A DNA stretch of 6,211 nt. Origin: Thermococcus sp. Its GTDB lineage: Archaea; Methanobacteriota_B; Thermococci; Thermococcales; Thermococcaceae. Shown here piece by piece: positions 1 to 5,544 of this stretch. The DNA is taken from contig DRGF01000094.1 in NCBI GenBank assembly GCA_011050175.1, positions 1 to 6,211 on the forward strand, read 5' to 3'. Position numbers and translations under genes: made by a program. Position 1 is the first letter of the stretch. The number at the start of each line of letters is the position of its first letter. The notes beneath the pieces were generated by a model, which saw only the letters and a program-made list of their open reading frames with translations, ran no database searches and had not been told where the DNA came from.

Positions 1-1562
1 ACGTCGTCGATTCTGAGGATCATTATTGCCGCCTCGCTGGCGCTCTTGATGGCCTGCTTCTTGACGCGGAGCGGCTCGATGACGCCGCGCTCCATCATGT
101 CAGTCGGCTCGCCCTCGAAGACGTCGACACCGATGGTCGGCCCCTTCTCCTTGTGGGCGGCGATGACCTTAACGAGGGTCTCGATCGGGTCGAGACCGGC
201 GTTCTCGGCGAGGGTCCTCGGGATGACCTTGAGGGCCTCTGCGAAGGCCTCGATGGCGAGCTGCTCCTTGCCGCCGACCTCCTTGGCGTACTCGTCGAGC
301 CTGATGGCGAGCTCGATCTCCGGGGCACCACCGGCGGCGACGATCTTGCCATCCTCGACGATGTCCTTGACGACCTTGACGGCGTCCTCAAGGGCCCTCT
401 CGACCTCGTCAACGACGTGCTCGGTGCCGCCGCGGATGAGGATGGTGACGGCCTTCGGGTTCTTGCAGCCCTCAACGAAGATCATGTTCTCGCCGGCGAC
501 CTTCCTCTGCTCGACGAGCTCGGCCTCACCGAGGTCAGCCGGGGTGAGGTCGCGGACGTTGGTGACGATCTTGGCGCCGGTGGCCTTGGCGAGCTTCTCC
601 ATGTCGCTCTTCTTAACACGCCTGACGGCCATTATGCCGTGCTTGGCCAGGTAGTGCTGAGCGAGGTCATCAATGCCCTTCTGGACGAAGACGACGTTGG
701 CTCCGACCTCCTTGATCTTGTCAACCATCTCGCGGAGCATCTTCTCCTCCTGCTCGAGGAAGGCCTGGAGCTGCTCCGGACTGGTGATCCTGATCTCGGC
801 GTCGGTCTCGGTCTCCTTGACCTCGAGGGCCTCGTTTATGAGGGCGATCTTGGCGTTCTCAACCCTCTTCGGCATGCCTGGGTGGACGACCTCCTTGTCA
901 ATGACGACGCCCCTGATGAGCTGGGTGTCCCGGACGCTGCCGCCCTCCTTCTTCTCGAACTTGATGTTGTCGAGGTCAACGCTGTACTTGTCGCCGACCT
1001 TCTCGGCGACCTGCCTGACGGCGTCAACGGCGATCTCGGCAAGGTACTCGCGCTCCTCCTCGGCGGCCTTACCGGTGATGGAGGTGACGGCGGCCTTCTT
1101 GAGGATATCCCTGTCCTCGACGTCGATGGTCTTGGCTATCTCGTCGAGTATCTCCTGGGCCTTCTCGGCGGCGAGGGCGTAACCCTTGATGATGATGCTC
1201 GGGTGAATGTTCTGGTCAAGAAGCTCCTCAGCCTTCCTGAGAAGCTCGCCAGCGATAACGACGGCGGTAGTGGTACCGTCACCGGCCTCCTTGTCCTGAG
1301 TCTTAGCAACCTCAACCATCATCTTAGCAGCCGGGTGCTGGATGTCCATCTCGTCGAGGATGGTGGCACCGTCGTTGGTGATGACGATGTCGCCGAGGCT
1401 GTCGACGAGCATCTTGTCCATACCCTTCGGACCGAGGGTGGTCCTAACAGTCTCGGCTATGATCCTGGCGGCGAGAATGTTAAGCCTCTGGGCATCCCTT
1501 CCGACGTACCTCTGAGTTCCCTCAGGCAGAATAACAACCGGCTGTCCAGCGAGCTGGGCCAT
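1..1562 (-). CDS. thsB: Thermosome subunit (group II chaperonin), 3' end cut by window edge
   Basis: ATP-driven chaperonin subunit that assembles in the cytosol into a double-ring complex and refolds proteins. The leftward reading frame starts [15 protein letters not shown] and gives 520 codons before the window ends. The family is about 545-550 residues, so only the last 25-30, the acidic or Gly-rich tail, are missing. Visible hallmarks are [12 protein letters not shown] (41-52), ITNDGATIL (61-69), the nucleotide-binding GDGTTT (94-99), and [12 protein letters not shown] in the second half of the equatorial domain. The ATG is preceded by GGAGGTGA at 1569-1576, spaced 6 bases, which fixes the start. 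Thermococcus species usually have two paralogues (CpkA cold-type, CpkB heat-type) told apart by the missing tail, so the symbol is a family-level choice. The gene is divergent from the TPR gene and has its own BRE/TATA promoter. Family assignment is very secure; which paralogue it is cannot be decided here. Confidence 0.97.
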   Translation of the reverse strand, partial: MAQLAGQPVVILPEGTQRYVGRDAQRLNILAARIIAETVRTTLGPKGMDKMLVDSLGDIVITNDGATILDEMDIQHPAAKMMVEVAKTQDKEAGDGTTTAVVIAGELLRKAEELLDQNIHPSIIIKGYALAAEKAQEILDEIAKTIDVEDRDILKKAAVTSITGKAAEEEREYLAEIAVDAVRQVAEKVGDKYSVDLDNIKFEKKEGGSVRDTQLIRGVVIDKEVVHPGMPKRVENAKIALINEALEVKETETDAEIRITSPEQLQAFLEQEEKMLREMVDKIKEVGANVVFVQKGIDDLAQHYLAKHGIMAVRRVKKSDMEKLAKATGAKIVTNVRDLTPADLGEAELVEQRKVAGENMIFVEGCKNPKAVTILIRGGTEHVVDEVERALEDAVKVVKDIVEDGKIVAAGGAPEIELAIRLDEYAKEVGGKEQLAIEAFAEALKVIPRTLAENAGLDPIETLVKVIAAHKEKGPTIGVDVFEGEPTDMMERGVIEPLRVKKQAIKSASEAAIMILRIDD

Positions 1563-1605
1563 CTCCCCTCACCTCCGCCCCTTTTTGTTTCTATCGACGG
1601 AGGAC

Positions 1606-1629
1606 TTTTAGTTACAATTAGTGTTTTCC
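1606..1629 (-). promoter_or_regulatory. Candidate heat-shock regulator (Phr-like) operator half-site
   Basis: The plus strand reads TTTAGTTAC, then AATTA, then GTGTTTTCC. From memory, the Pyrococcus/Thermococcus heat-shock repressor Phr binds a hyphenated palindrome of the form TTTAnTTAC-n5-GTAAnTAAA over the start site of chaperone genes. One half (GTAACTAAA on the minus strand) matches; the other half is degenerate. The site lies just downstream of the predicted start near 1630. Phr control of a thermosome gene is biologically expected, but this match is partial and based on a recalled consensus. Confidence 0.3.
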
Positions 1630-1650
1630 GCATTATGGTTCCTTTGTGTT

Positions 1651-1666
1651 ATTTATAAAGTTTTCG
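1651..1666 (-). promoter_or_regulatory. BRE/TATA promoter of the thermosome gene
   Basis: Read on the minus strand this is CGAAAAC followed by TTTATAAAT, a near-ideal archaeal B-recognition element plus TATA box. Transcription would start about 25 bases downstream, near 1630, giving a leader of about 65-70 bases before the ATG at 1562. That is long enough for operator sites in the untranslated region. Confidence 0.8.
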
Positions 1667-1682
1667 GTCAATGCCCACCATA

Positions 1683-1692
1683 CCTTTTTAAC
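1683..1692 (+). promoter_or_regulatory. Probable TATA element of the TPR-protein gene
   Basis: The sequence CCTTTTTAAC lies about 35-43 bases before the ATG at 1726. A start about 25 bases downstream would give a short leader that still contains most of the GGGTGGTGA ribosome binding site at 1710-1718. The match to a Thermococcales TATA box is fair rather than ideal, and no clear BRE is seen. Confidence 0.45.
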
Positions 1693-1725
1693 CCGTTCGG
1701 CCGACCGAAGGGTGGTGATGCAAAA

Positions 1726-2745
1726 ATGAGCGACATCAAGGCCGAATGGGAGAAGGCCTTAGCGGAGAAGGACTGTGAGAAGCTGCTCGAGCTCTTTGAC
1801 GATTACATGGACTCGATAGAGGACGAGGAGACCCTCAGGCAGGAACTGAAGAGGCTCGGGGAGGTTGCGGTCGAGTGCGAAGACCCCTACGACCTGCTCC
1901 ACGAGATCGGCCACGTCTACGCTCATCTCGACGATGCCGAGGCAGGAGTCGAGCTCTACAAGAAGGTGGTGGAAAGAAAGAAGGACGACCCGGAGGAGTA
2001 CGCCACGGCGCTCTACTATCTAGCTGACGCGTACGAGCACTTTGGCATGCCCGAGAAGGCGATAGAGACCTACGAAGAGCTCCTTAAGCTGGAGGAAGAA
2101 GTCCTGAAGAACGAGCGGGAGATAGCGCTCACGCTGGCGAACCTCGCGGTGAACTACGACGAGCTCGGCGAGACCGAGAAGGCAATAGAGCTCATGGAGC
2201 GCGCGAGGGAGATCTTCGAGAGGCTCAACGACGAGAAGAACCATATGATAAGCCTCCTCGACCTGGCGCACTTCAGGTACGAGCTCGGGGACTACGACGC
2301 GGCGGAGGCCCTGATCAGGGAAGTGCTGAGGAACCCGAGGGAGGACGAGATCGAGGTAAACGCCAGGCTCGTTGAGGCGGAGATATTCGCGGGAAGGGAG
2401 GAGTATGATAAGGCGTTTAAAGCAATAAGGGACGCGCTCGTGAAGGCCATAAACGTGAGCGACGATGTCTTTGGCCTCGTCTTCGATACGCTGGCCGACT
2501 TCATCGAGGGCCTCTTCAATGAGGAGGAGTACGAGACGATAGCGGAGAATATGGGCACCTTTGCGGAGCTCTTCGAGGACGACACGGCGTACTTCTTCAG
2601 GGCCATTGCCGAGCTCGCCCGCTGGAAGGCCGGGGTTGATGAGGCAAAGGAGCGCTTCGAGGAGCTCTATGAGAGGGTGGAGAACGAGGAGCTCCGCTCT
2701 GTCCTGGACGAGTGGAAGAGGCCGAAGCTGAGCCTGGGGCTTTAG
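1726..2745 (+). CDS. TPR-repeat (tetratricopeptide) protein, 339 aa
   Basis: Soluble helical-repeat protein with no signal peptide or membrane segment. It is very acidic and rich in Glu. Helix-turn-helix pairs of TPR type are visible at about residues 54-87, 92-126 (YYLADAYEHFGMPEKAIETY is canonical), 134-168 (LANLAVNYDELGETEKAIEL) and 174-207 (LLDLAHFRYELGDYDAAEAL), with more degenerate units near 212-243 and 280-316. TPRs act as protein-binding scaffolds; the partner cannot be told from sequence. The ATG at 1726 is chosen because GGGTGGTGA lies 7 bases upstream; an upstream in-frame ATG at 1621 lies before the predicted promoter. The gene is divergent from the thermosome gene, which invites but does not prove a role in folding or stress. 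Its end overlaps the convergent DUF2283 gene by 4 bp. The family is secure; the specific function is unknown. Confidence 0.92.
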   Translation: MSDIKAEWEKALAEKDCEKLLELFDDYMDSIEDEETLRQELKRLGEVAVECEDPYDLLHEIGHVYAHLDDAEAGVELYKKVVERKKDDPEEYATALYYLADAYEHFGMPEKAIETYEELLKLEEEVLKNEREIALTLANLAVNYDELGETEKAIELMERAREIFERLNDEKNHMISLLDLAHFRYELGDYDAAEALIREVLRNPREDEIEVNARLVEAEIFAGREEYDKAFKAIRDALVKAINVSDDVFGLVFDTLADFIEGLFNEEEYETIAENMGTFAELFEDDTAYFFRAIAELARWKAGVDEAKERFEELYERVENEELRSVLDEWKRPKLSLGL

Positions 2746-2966
2746 GCTTTTGCCTCCCCTTTCAATTCCTTTGCATAACGCTCTATTTCAAGGAGACTCT
2801 TCCGAATTACGTTCTCTCCAGCGTTCCAGATTTCTATTCCGATCACGTTTCTTCTCTCATCGTACTCAAACCAGATATCTTCATCTACCTCGTCAGTATC
2901 CGCAACAGGACCCTCCCTGAGGAGAATGTAGAGAATGTCCGCTTTAGGGTCATATCTAACCTTCAT
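2742..2966 (-). CDS. DUF2283 family small protein, 74 aa
   Basis: The product (MKVRYDPKADILYILLREG onward) fits DUF2283: YDPKADILYI near the N-terminus, then a beta-rich middle with WFEYDERRNVIGIEIWNA at about 38-55. Members are small proteins of unknown biochemistry. Elsewhere they often sit beside DUF4258 proteins in suspected toxin-antitoxin pairs. No DUF4258 partner is present here, so this copy stands alone. The ATG at 2966 is preferred over the GTG at 2978, because AAGGTGG at 2975-2981 is well spaced from the ATG and would overlap the GTG. The gene is clearly more AT-rich (about 43% GC in a sampled line) than its neighbours at about 60%, hinting at separate acquisition. It converges with the TPR gene. 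Confidence 0.85.
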   Translation of the reverse strand: MKVRYDPKADILYILLREGPVADTDEVDEDIWFEYDERRNVIGIEIWNAGENVIRKSLLEIERYAKELKGEAKA

Positions 2967-2974
2967 ATCCGAAT

Positions 2975-2981
2975 CCACCTT
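2975..2981 (-). promoter_or_regulatory. Ribosome binding site deciding the DUF2283 start
   Basis: AAGGTGG on the minus strand lies 8 bases before the ATG at 2966. It contains the competing in-frame GTG (2976-2978), which has no upstream site of its own. This supports the 74-residue product rather than 78. Confidence 0.6.
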
Positions 2982-3020
2982 AGGTTATTACAACAAGATA
3001 ACCAGAAATGTTTTTCGGTG

Positions 3021-3032
3021 AAATTATTAAAC
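3021..3032 (-). promoter_or_regulatory. Weak candidate TATA box for the DUF2283 gene
   Basis: The minus strand reads GTTTAATAATTT about 55-65 bases before the DUF2283 ATG, in a short AT-rich gap (2982-3051). A start about 25 bases downstream gives a leader of roughly 35 bases. No convincing BRE is seen, and read-through from the elongation factor operon is an alternative. Confidence 0.3.
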
Positions 3033-3051
3033 AGAGAAGAGTAGAAAGAGT

Positions 3052-3327
3052 TCAGATCCTGGAAACGGTCTCGACCTCGGCGCTCTCAACGTTCTCGACC
3101 TGCCTGAAGGCCTCGAGAACCTGGTCGAAGTCGTAGCCCTCTTCGTCCTTCGCGAGGACGTAGAACTTGAGGGCGACGAGACCAAAGGCTATCGGCTCGC
3201 GCTCGACCTTGGCGAGGCCGAACTTCTCGGGGAGAGCCTCCTTGAGCTTCGCCTCGAGCTCGTCGAGGTTGACCTCCGGGTCGGTCGGCATGACCTTAAT
3301 AACACCAACGAGGTTGAAGTCGCTCAT
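3052..3327 (-). CDS. ef1b: Archaeal elongation factor 1-beta (aEF-1B), 91 aa
   Basis: Guanine-nucleotide exchange factor that removes GDP from elongation factor 1-alpha so it can carry aminoacyl-tRNA again; cytosolic and essential to translation. The 91 residues match the usual length of the archaeal protein, which equals the C-terminal exchange domain of eukaryotic EF-1B. Visible features are the opening VGVIKVMPTDPEVNLDELE, the central EPIAFGLVALKFYVLAKDEEG (about 44-64) and the closing VENVESAEVETVSRI. The ATG at 3327 follows GGAGGTGA (3333-3340) with good spacing. An in-frame GTG at 3336 lies inside that binding site and is rejected. It is the second gene of a two-gene operon, 18 bases after the zinc-ribbon stop codon. 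That pairing is conserved in other archaea. Confidence 0.95.
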   Translation of the reverse strand: MSDFNLVGVIKVMPTDPEVNLDELEAKLKEALPEKFGLAKVEREPIAFGLVALKFYVLAKDEEGYDFDQVLEAFRQVENVESAEVETVSRI

Positions 3328-3332
3328 CTTTT

Positions 3333-3340
3333 TCACCTCC
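3333..3340 (-). promoter_or_regulatory. Ribosome binding site of ef1b
   Basis: GGAGGTGA on the minus strand with 5 bases before the ATG at 3327. It excludes the in-frame GTG at 3334-3336 as the start, since that codon is part of the site. Confidence 0.75.
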
Positions 3341-3345
3341 AGACT

Positions 3346-3525
3346 TCACGGCCCCTCCCAGCCGCACTTGGGGCACTTGTAGGGGACTGAGAGGACCCTG
3401 CAGCTTTCGCAGCGCCAGATTATCTCCTCGCCACAGTTCGGGCAGACGAAGTGAGTGGCGTGCTCCCTAGGGGTTATCTCCTTTCCGCATGATGTGCATA
3501 CGGGTATCTCAAACTTGGCTTCCAC
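3346..3525 (-). CDS. HVO_2753-type double zinc-ribbon protein, 59 aa, GTG start
   Basis: Tiny zinc-binding protein with four CxxC pairs: C10/C13, C28/C31, C39/C42 and C51/C54. It includes CPNCGEE and CPKCGWEG knuckles, enough for two zinc sites. The arrangement, the 59-residue length and the position directly before elongation factor 1-beta match the archaeal HVO_2753 family. The Haloferax member was structurally characterised as a two-zinc-finger protein linked to swarming and biofilm; its molecular role is unknown, and the neighbour suggests a tie to translation. The start is the GTG at 3525: GGAGGTG at 3532-3538 is spaced 6 bases from it, whereas the GTG at 3534 lies within that site. It is first gene of the operon. 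Assignment is good; function is inferred from context only. Confidence 0.9.
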   Translation of the reverse strand: MEAKFEIPVCTSCGKEITPREHATHFVCPNCGEEIIWRCESCRVLSVPYKCPKCGWEGP

Positions 3526-3531
3526 TGCGAA

Positions 3532-3538
3532 CACCTCC
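3532..3538 (-). promoter_or_regulatory. Ribosome binding site deciding the zinc-ribbon GTG start
   Basis: GGAGGTG on the minus strand, then TTCGCA, then GTG at 3525-3523. The spacing supports the 59-residue product and not the longer one starting inside the site. Confidence 0.7.
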
Positions 3539-3581
3539 GAGAAAGGTGGTTTTAATCACTGGTGGGCATTGAGGGAGTTGA

Positions 3582-3598
3582 CTTATAAACCTTTCTCT
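3582..3598 (-). promoter_or_regulatory. BRE/TATA promoter of the zinc-ribbon/ef1b operon
   Basis: The minus strand reads AGAGAAAG followed by GTTTATAAG, a good purine-rich BRE plus TATA box. Transcription would start near 3560, giving a leader of about 35 bases that contains the GGAGGTG site. It lies just after the end of abiEii, so the translation operon does not depend on abiE transcription. Confidence 0.75.
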
Positions 3599-3608
3599 GG
3601 GGGTGGAA

Positions 3609-4400
3609 CTACAATGAAAGAATCCTATTCAGTTCTTCGATTCTGAGCTTCAGGCTTTCTATCATCTCTTCCCAGTTGGGACGCAGGCTCTTTGGAATGA
3701 AGTGGTTGGTGGAGTTTCCGATGTAACGGGCATTTTCCTTTGCGTAGTCGAGCTTCTCAATCAAACCCCCCCAAAACTTCCCCTCAATGTGATAGAATCC
3801 GAGGGTGAGCTTCAAAGCGTCCTCCAGCCTTTTCTGATCAAACTCCACATTGAGGGCGTGAAATGAGTCGTAGATGTCCTTGCCCTCAGCACGGTTGTAG
3901 AGGGCAGCAAGTTTCTTGGCGAGCAGATCCTCGAAGGAGTAGACCATGAACATGGTCGGGTACTCACTAACGAAGGGTGATTTGACCAGTTCAACTCCAG
4001 CCTCAATGTAGGGTGGCCTGCTGAGGTAGAACTCAACTTTGACCCTATCCCGGTTCCCGAGGGAGTTCTTGTAATAGCAATCGAACCGAAAAGTCCTGTG
4101 CAAAACTCTCGGTCCCTTAACGTCAAATCCCTCGACGAGCCTCATACCCTCTTTTATCTCCTCTGCCGCGGTGCCAAGGTCGCCGTTGAAATAGTCAATA
4201 TCTATGTCTTCGGAGAACCTCGCCGCCCCAATCTTTGCAAGGTAGACCCTGTTGAGGGCAGTACCCCCCTTAAGTATAGCCTTCTCGCCGAAGATCTCCC
4301 ACAGCTGACTCAGCAGGAAGGAAATCCTCTCCTCCTTGGCAATGTAGTTCAGGCCTAGTCCAGTCTTGGCGGCCAAATACCGGAGCATCTCCTCATCCAT
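3609..4400 (-). CDS. abiEii: AbiEii-type nucleotidyltransferase toxin, 263 aa
   Basis: Toxin half of a type IV (AbiE) toxin-antitoxin system, DNA polymerase beta-like nucleotidyltransferase fold. Related toxins block growth, and the mycobacterial MenT relatives do so by adding nucleotides to tRNA acceptor ends; the substrate here is unknown. The sequence shows K44-GGTAL (45-49), then RFSEDIDIDY (61-70) with the metal-binding Asp pair D65/D67. Next come VKVEFYLSR (about 120-128), SFEDLLAKKLAALYNR (155-170) with the conserved Lys, and GKDIYD (173-178). All family motifs are present, so the enzyme looks intact, and length is normal. The ATG at 4400 overlaps the abiEi stop (ATGGATGA), with GGGGTGGG at 4404-4411 as a closely spaced ribosome site. 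A TTG at 4430 is in frame but lacks a site. A run of seven G occurs at the WGG codons (3766-3772). Confidence 0.92.
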   Translation of the reverse strand: MDEEMLRYLAAKTGLGLNYIAKEERISFLLSQLWEIFGEKAILKGGTALNRVYLAKIGAARFSEDIDIDYFNGDLGTAAEEIKEGMRLVEGFDVKGPRVLHRTFRFDCYYKNSLGNRDRVKVEFYLSRPPYIEAGVELVKSPFVSEYPTMFMVYSFEDLLAKKLAALYNRAEGKDIYDSFHALNVEFDQKRLEDALKLTLGFYHIEGKFWGGLIEKLDYAKENARYIGNSTNHFIPKSLRPNWEEMIESLKLRIEELNRILSL

Positions 4401-5184
4401 ACGCCCACCCCAGTATTTTCTCCTTTCCAAGGTTGTCTATCACCTTCCACTCCTTACTGCCCCTCCCACAGGAAGGAAAAGTTGGAACGAGCTTCGTCCA
4501 GCTTTTAACCCTCCCCCTCAGATAGTCAAGAACTCTCCCCGGGACATCAACGCCTAGCTCGTCCCTGAGGAGCTCCATGACGTAGCCGGTTCTCTGACAG
4601 AGGGAGTCGCTTGCAAAGCGTTCAAAGTAGCTCAAGAATTCATCCCAGTCAAGTTTTTCGACCTCGTAGAGGGCCTTGGTTATCTCCGAGTAACCTCCAC
4701 AGTGGGGGGGCTTATAAAAGCAGTCGAAGAATGTCTTCGCGAGGGTGGAAGTGTAGACTCCATCCTTAAGCGTCATTCCTGTGGCCTTTTCTCCCAGAGC
4801 AACGGCCTTGATCGTGTACTCCCCAACAGCCCTCTCACCGGATTTCCTCGGTGTTGCCACGAATATCGTGAACGGCTCGTACTCGAGTAAGCCATAAAGC
4901 CTCAGGGCGGAGGAAAATGCTATGTATCCAGGAAATATGGCAAGGGCTATCCTGTAAGGGCTTTTTATTGAGGGGCTTCCTGGCTCTTCGTTAACGAGGT
5001 AGAGACCTTTCTTCAGCCTCGTGAGGTAGCCCTTTTTTGAGAGACTCGAAAGAGCTTTCCAGAGCATTTCAGCGGTAAGATTAGGAAAGAGTTTCCGCAG
5101 TTCGTCAACACTTACTATATCAGCTCCGCGTATTGCCCTCATGATGTCCTGTTCAGTTTTTGTAATGTAGTAATTTTTCTCCAT
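4393..5184 (-). CDS. abiEi: AbiEi-type antitoxin/transcriptional repressor, 263 aa
   Basis: Antitoxin half of the AbiE type IV system. Family members repress their own operon and neutralise AbiEii without stable binding to it. The N-terminus (about 8-65) is a winged helix: TKTEQDIMRAIRG, helices around VDELRKLFPN and LWKALSSLSKKGYL, and a basic wing at RLKKGLYLV (56-64). The AbiEi C-terminal domain follows: PYRIALAIFPGYIAFSSALR (76-95), then YGLLEYEPFTIFVATPRKSG (97-116) and STLAKTFFDCFYKP (146-159) followed by the GGYSEI motif. The length fits long AbiEi proteins. The ATG at 5184 has no good ribosome site and lies only about 6 bases from the predicted transcription start, so it is probably read leaderless. 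A perfect inverted repeat abuts it. The last codons overlap abiEii by 8 bases. A run of seven C lies at codons PPH (4704-4710). Confidence 0.9.
   Translation of the reverse strand: MEKNYYITKTEQDIMRAIRGADIVSVDELRKLFPNLTAEMLWKALSSLSKKGYLTRLKKGLYLVNEEPGSPSIKSPYRIALAIFPGYIAFSSALRLYGLLEYEPFTIFVATPRKSGERAVGEYTIKAVALGEKATGMTLKDGVYTSTLAKTFFDCFYKPPHCGGYSEITKALYEVEKLDWDEFLSYFERFASDSLCQRTGYVMELLRDELGVDVPGRVLDYLRGRVKSWTKLVPTFPSCGRGSKEWKVIDNLGKEKILGWAYG
4404..4411 (-). promoter_or_regulatory. Ribosome binding site of abiEii inside abiEi
   Basis: GGGGTGGG on the minus strand, 3 bases before the abiEii ATG and within the last abiEi codons. The spacing is short, so efficient initiation probably depends on ribosomes finishing abiEi, which would couple toxin to antitoxin synthesis. 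Confidence 0.5.
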
Positions 5185-5207
5185 ATCCTGACCATTTTGG
5201 TCAGGAT
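5185..5207. promoter_or_regulatory. Perfect inverted repeat, candidate AbiEi operator
   Basis: The arms ATCCTGACCA (5185-5194) and TGGTCAGGAT (5198-5207) are exact reverse complements around a TTT spacer. The repeat ends immediately before the abiEi start codon and covers the predicted transcription start. Bacterial AbiEi proteins are known to bind inverted repeats in their own promoter, so autorepression here is a well-founded inference. A dimeric winged helix would suit two 10-bp arms one helical turn apart. Confidence 0.7.
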
Positions 5208-5210
5208 CCT

Positions 5211-5226
5211 AATAAAATTTTCGGAA
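5211..5226 (-). promoter_or_regulatory. BRE/TATA promoter of the abiE operon
   Basis: The minus strand reads CCGAAAA then TTTTATTA, a BRE plus AT-rich TATA box. The start would fall near 5190, within the inverted repeat at 5185-5207 and about 6 bases from the ATG, which implies a leaderless or nearly leaderless transcript. Confidence 0.65.
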
Positions 5227-5337
5227 GGAGTTAAAGGGGTGTGACTAGTTACAGGGGTGGAACTTACGTTACCCTGGGGGCAGTTCTCGGAGAAATTATA
5301 TGGGCCCCATGCTTCCCGTTATGGGAGACCACGCCAT

Positions 5338-5382
5338 GGTTCAGTCTATCCGAACAGAATAAAAACCTCAGGGTTCAGTCTA
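5338..5382 (+). repeat. Pair of 11-bp direct repeats, 34-bp period
   Basis: GGTTCAGTCTA occurs at 5338-5348 and again at 5372-5382. Partial similarity continues for about nine more bases (TCCGAACAG against CTTGAGCAG). No third copy follows one period later, so this is not a CRISPR array or long tandem repeat. It may be a remnant of local duplication. Confidence 0.5.
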
Positions 5383-5395
5383 CTTGAGCAGACTG
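5376..5395 (+). repeat. Small hairpin, 6-bp stem
   Basis: CAGTCT (5376-5381) and AGACTG (5390-5395) are inverted repeats around the 8-base loop ACTTGAGC. The stem overlaps the second copy of the direct repeat. No T-run follows, so it is not a convincing terminator. Confidence 0.4.
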
Positions 5396-5544
5396 GAGTT
5401 GAACACTTACCAAGAATCGACCAGAGAGGATCCTCCGCAAATGAACCCCCTTCACTAGGGACGGTGAGACACAGATGGGAGTGCTGGGAAAGCCTTTGTA
5501 GTCAGGAGAAGCAGATGGAAAAGTTAGAGATAGTGGTACACGTA

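Larger units (their letters stand above)
5227..5544. other. Unassigned segment, possibly a decayed mobile-element end
   Basis: This stretch holds no gene I recognise. The plus strand has one open frame of 97 codons (5257-5550), but its product is rich in Trp, His, Ser and Gly, lacks any motif I know, and does not look like the Glu/Lys-rich proteins around it. There is no TATA box or ribosome site at its ATG. Its C-terminal part (RHRWECWESLCSQEKQ) vaguely recalls the ragged tails of IS200/IS605 TnpB proteins, but no zinc ribbon or catalytic motif is present, so this is only a suggestion. GC is about 50%, between the abiE and PIN genes. An 11-bp direct repeat and a small hairpin are described separately. 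No tRNA or other stable RNA is evident. Confidence 0.35.

Noticed and set aside
153..1658. 501-codon open frame on the plus strand opposite the thermosome gene
   Set aside because: It is the antisense shadow of a high-GC coding strand; the product is a monotonous Asp/Leu/Gly-rich string with no family match, and the minus strand encodes a clear thermosome.
1718..1729. Mini open frame ATG-CAA-AAA-TGA overlapping the TPR start as a possible regulatory upstream ORF
   Set aside because: The ribosome site is too close to that ATG and ideally spaced for the ATG at 1726; four codons by chance are common.
2712..3044. 110-codon plus-strand frame across the DUF2283 gene
   Set aside because: No ribosome site or promoter; it overlaps both the TPR end and the DUF2283 gene, and its product resembles no family.
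1670..3572. 13-bp identity TGGTGGGCATTGA upstream of the thermosome TATA box and in the zinc-ribbon operon leader
   Set aside because: The copies have opposite orientation and different position relative to their promoters; one such match in about 6 kb is expected by chance.
3614..3646. 10-residue plus-strand ORF with GGGGGTGG upstream and a TATA-like sequence
   Set aside because: The TATA-like element is the minus-strand promoter of the zinc-ribbon operon, the spacing is wrong for this ATG, and the ORF lies over the abiEii 3' end.
5204..5211. AGGATCCT self-palindrome next to the abiE operator
   Set aside because: It is short and overlaps the larger perfect inverted repeat; nothing indicates a separate role.
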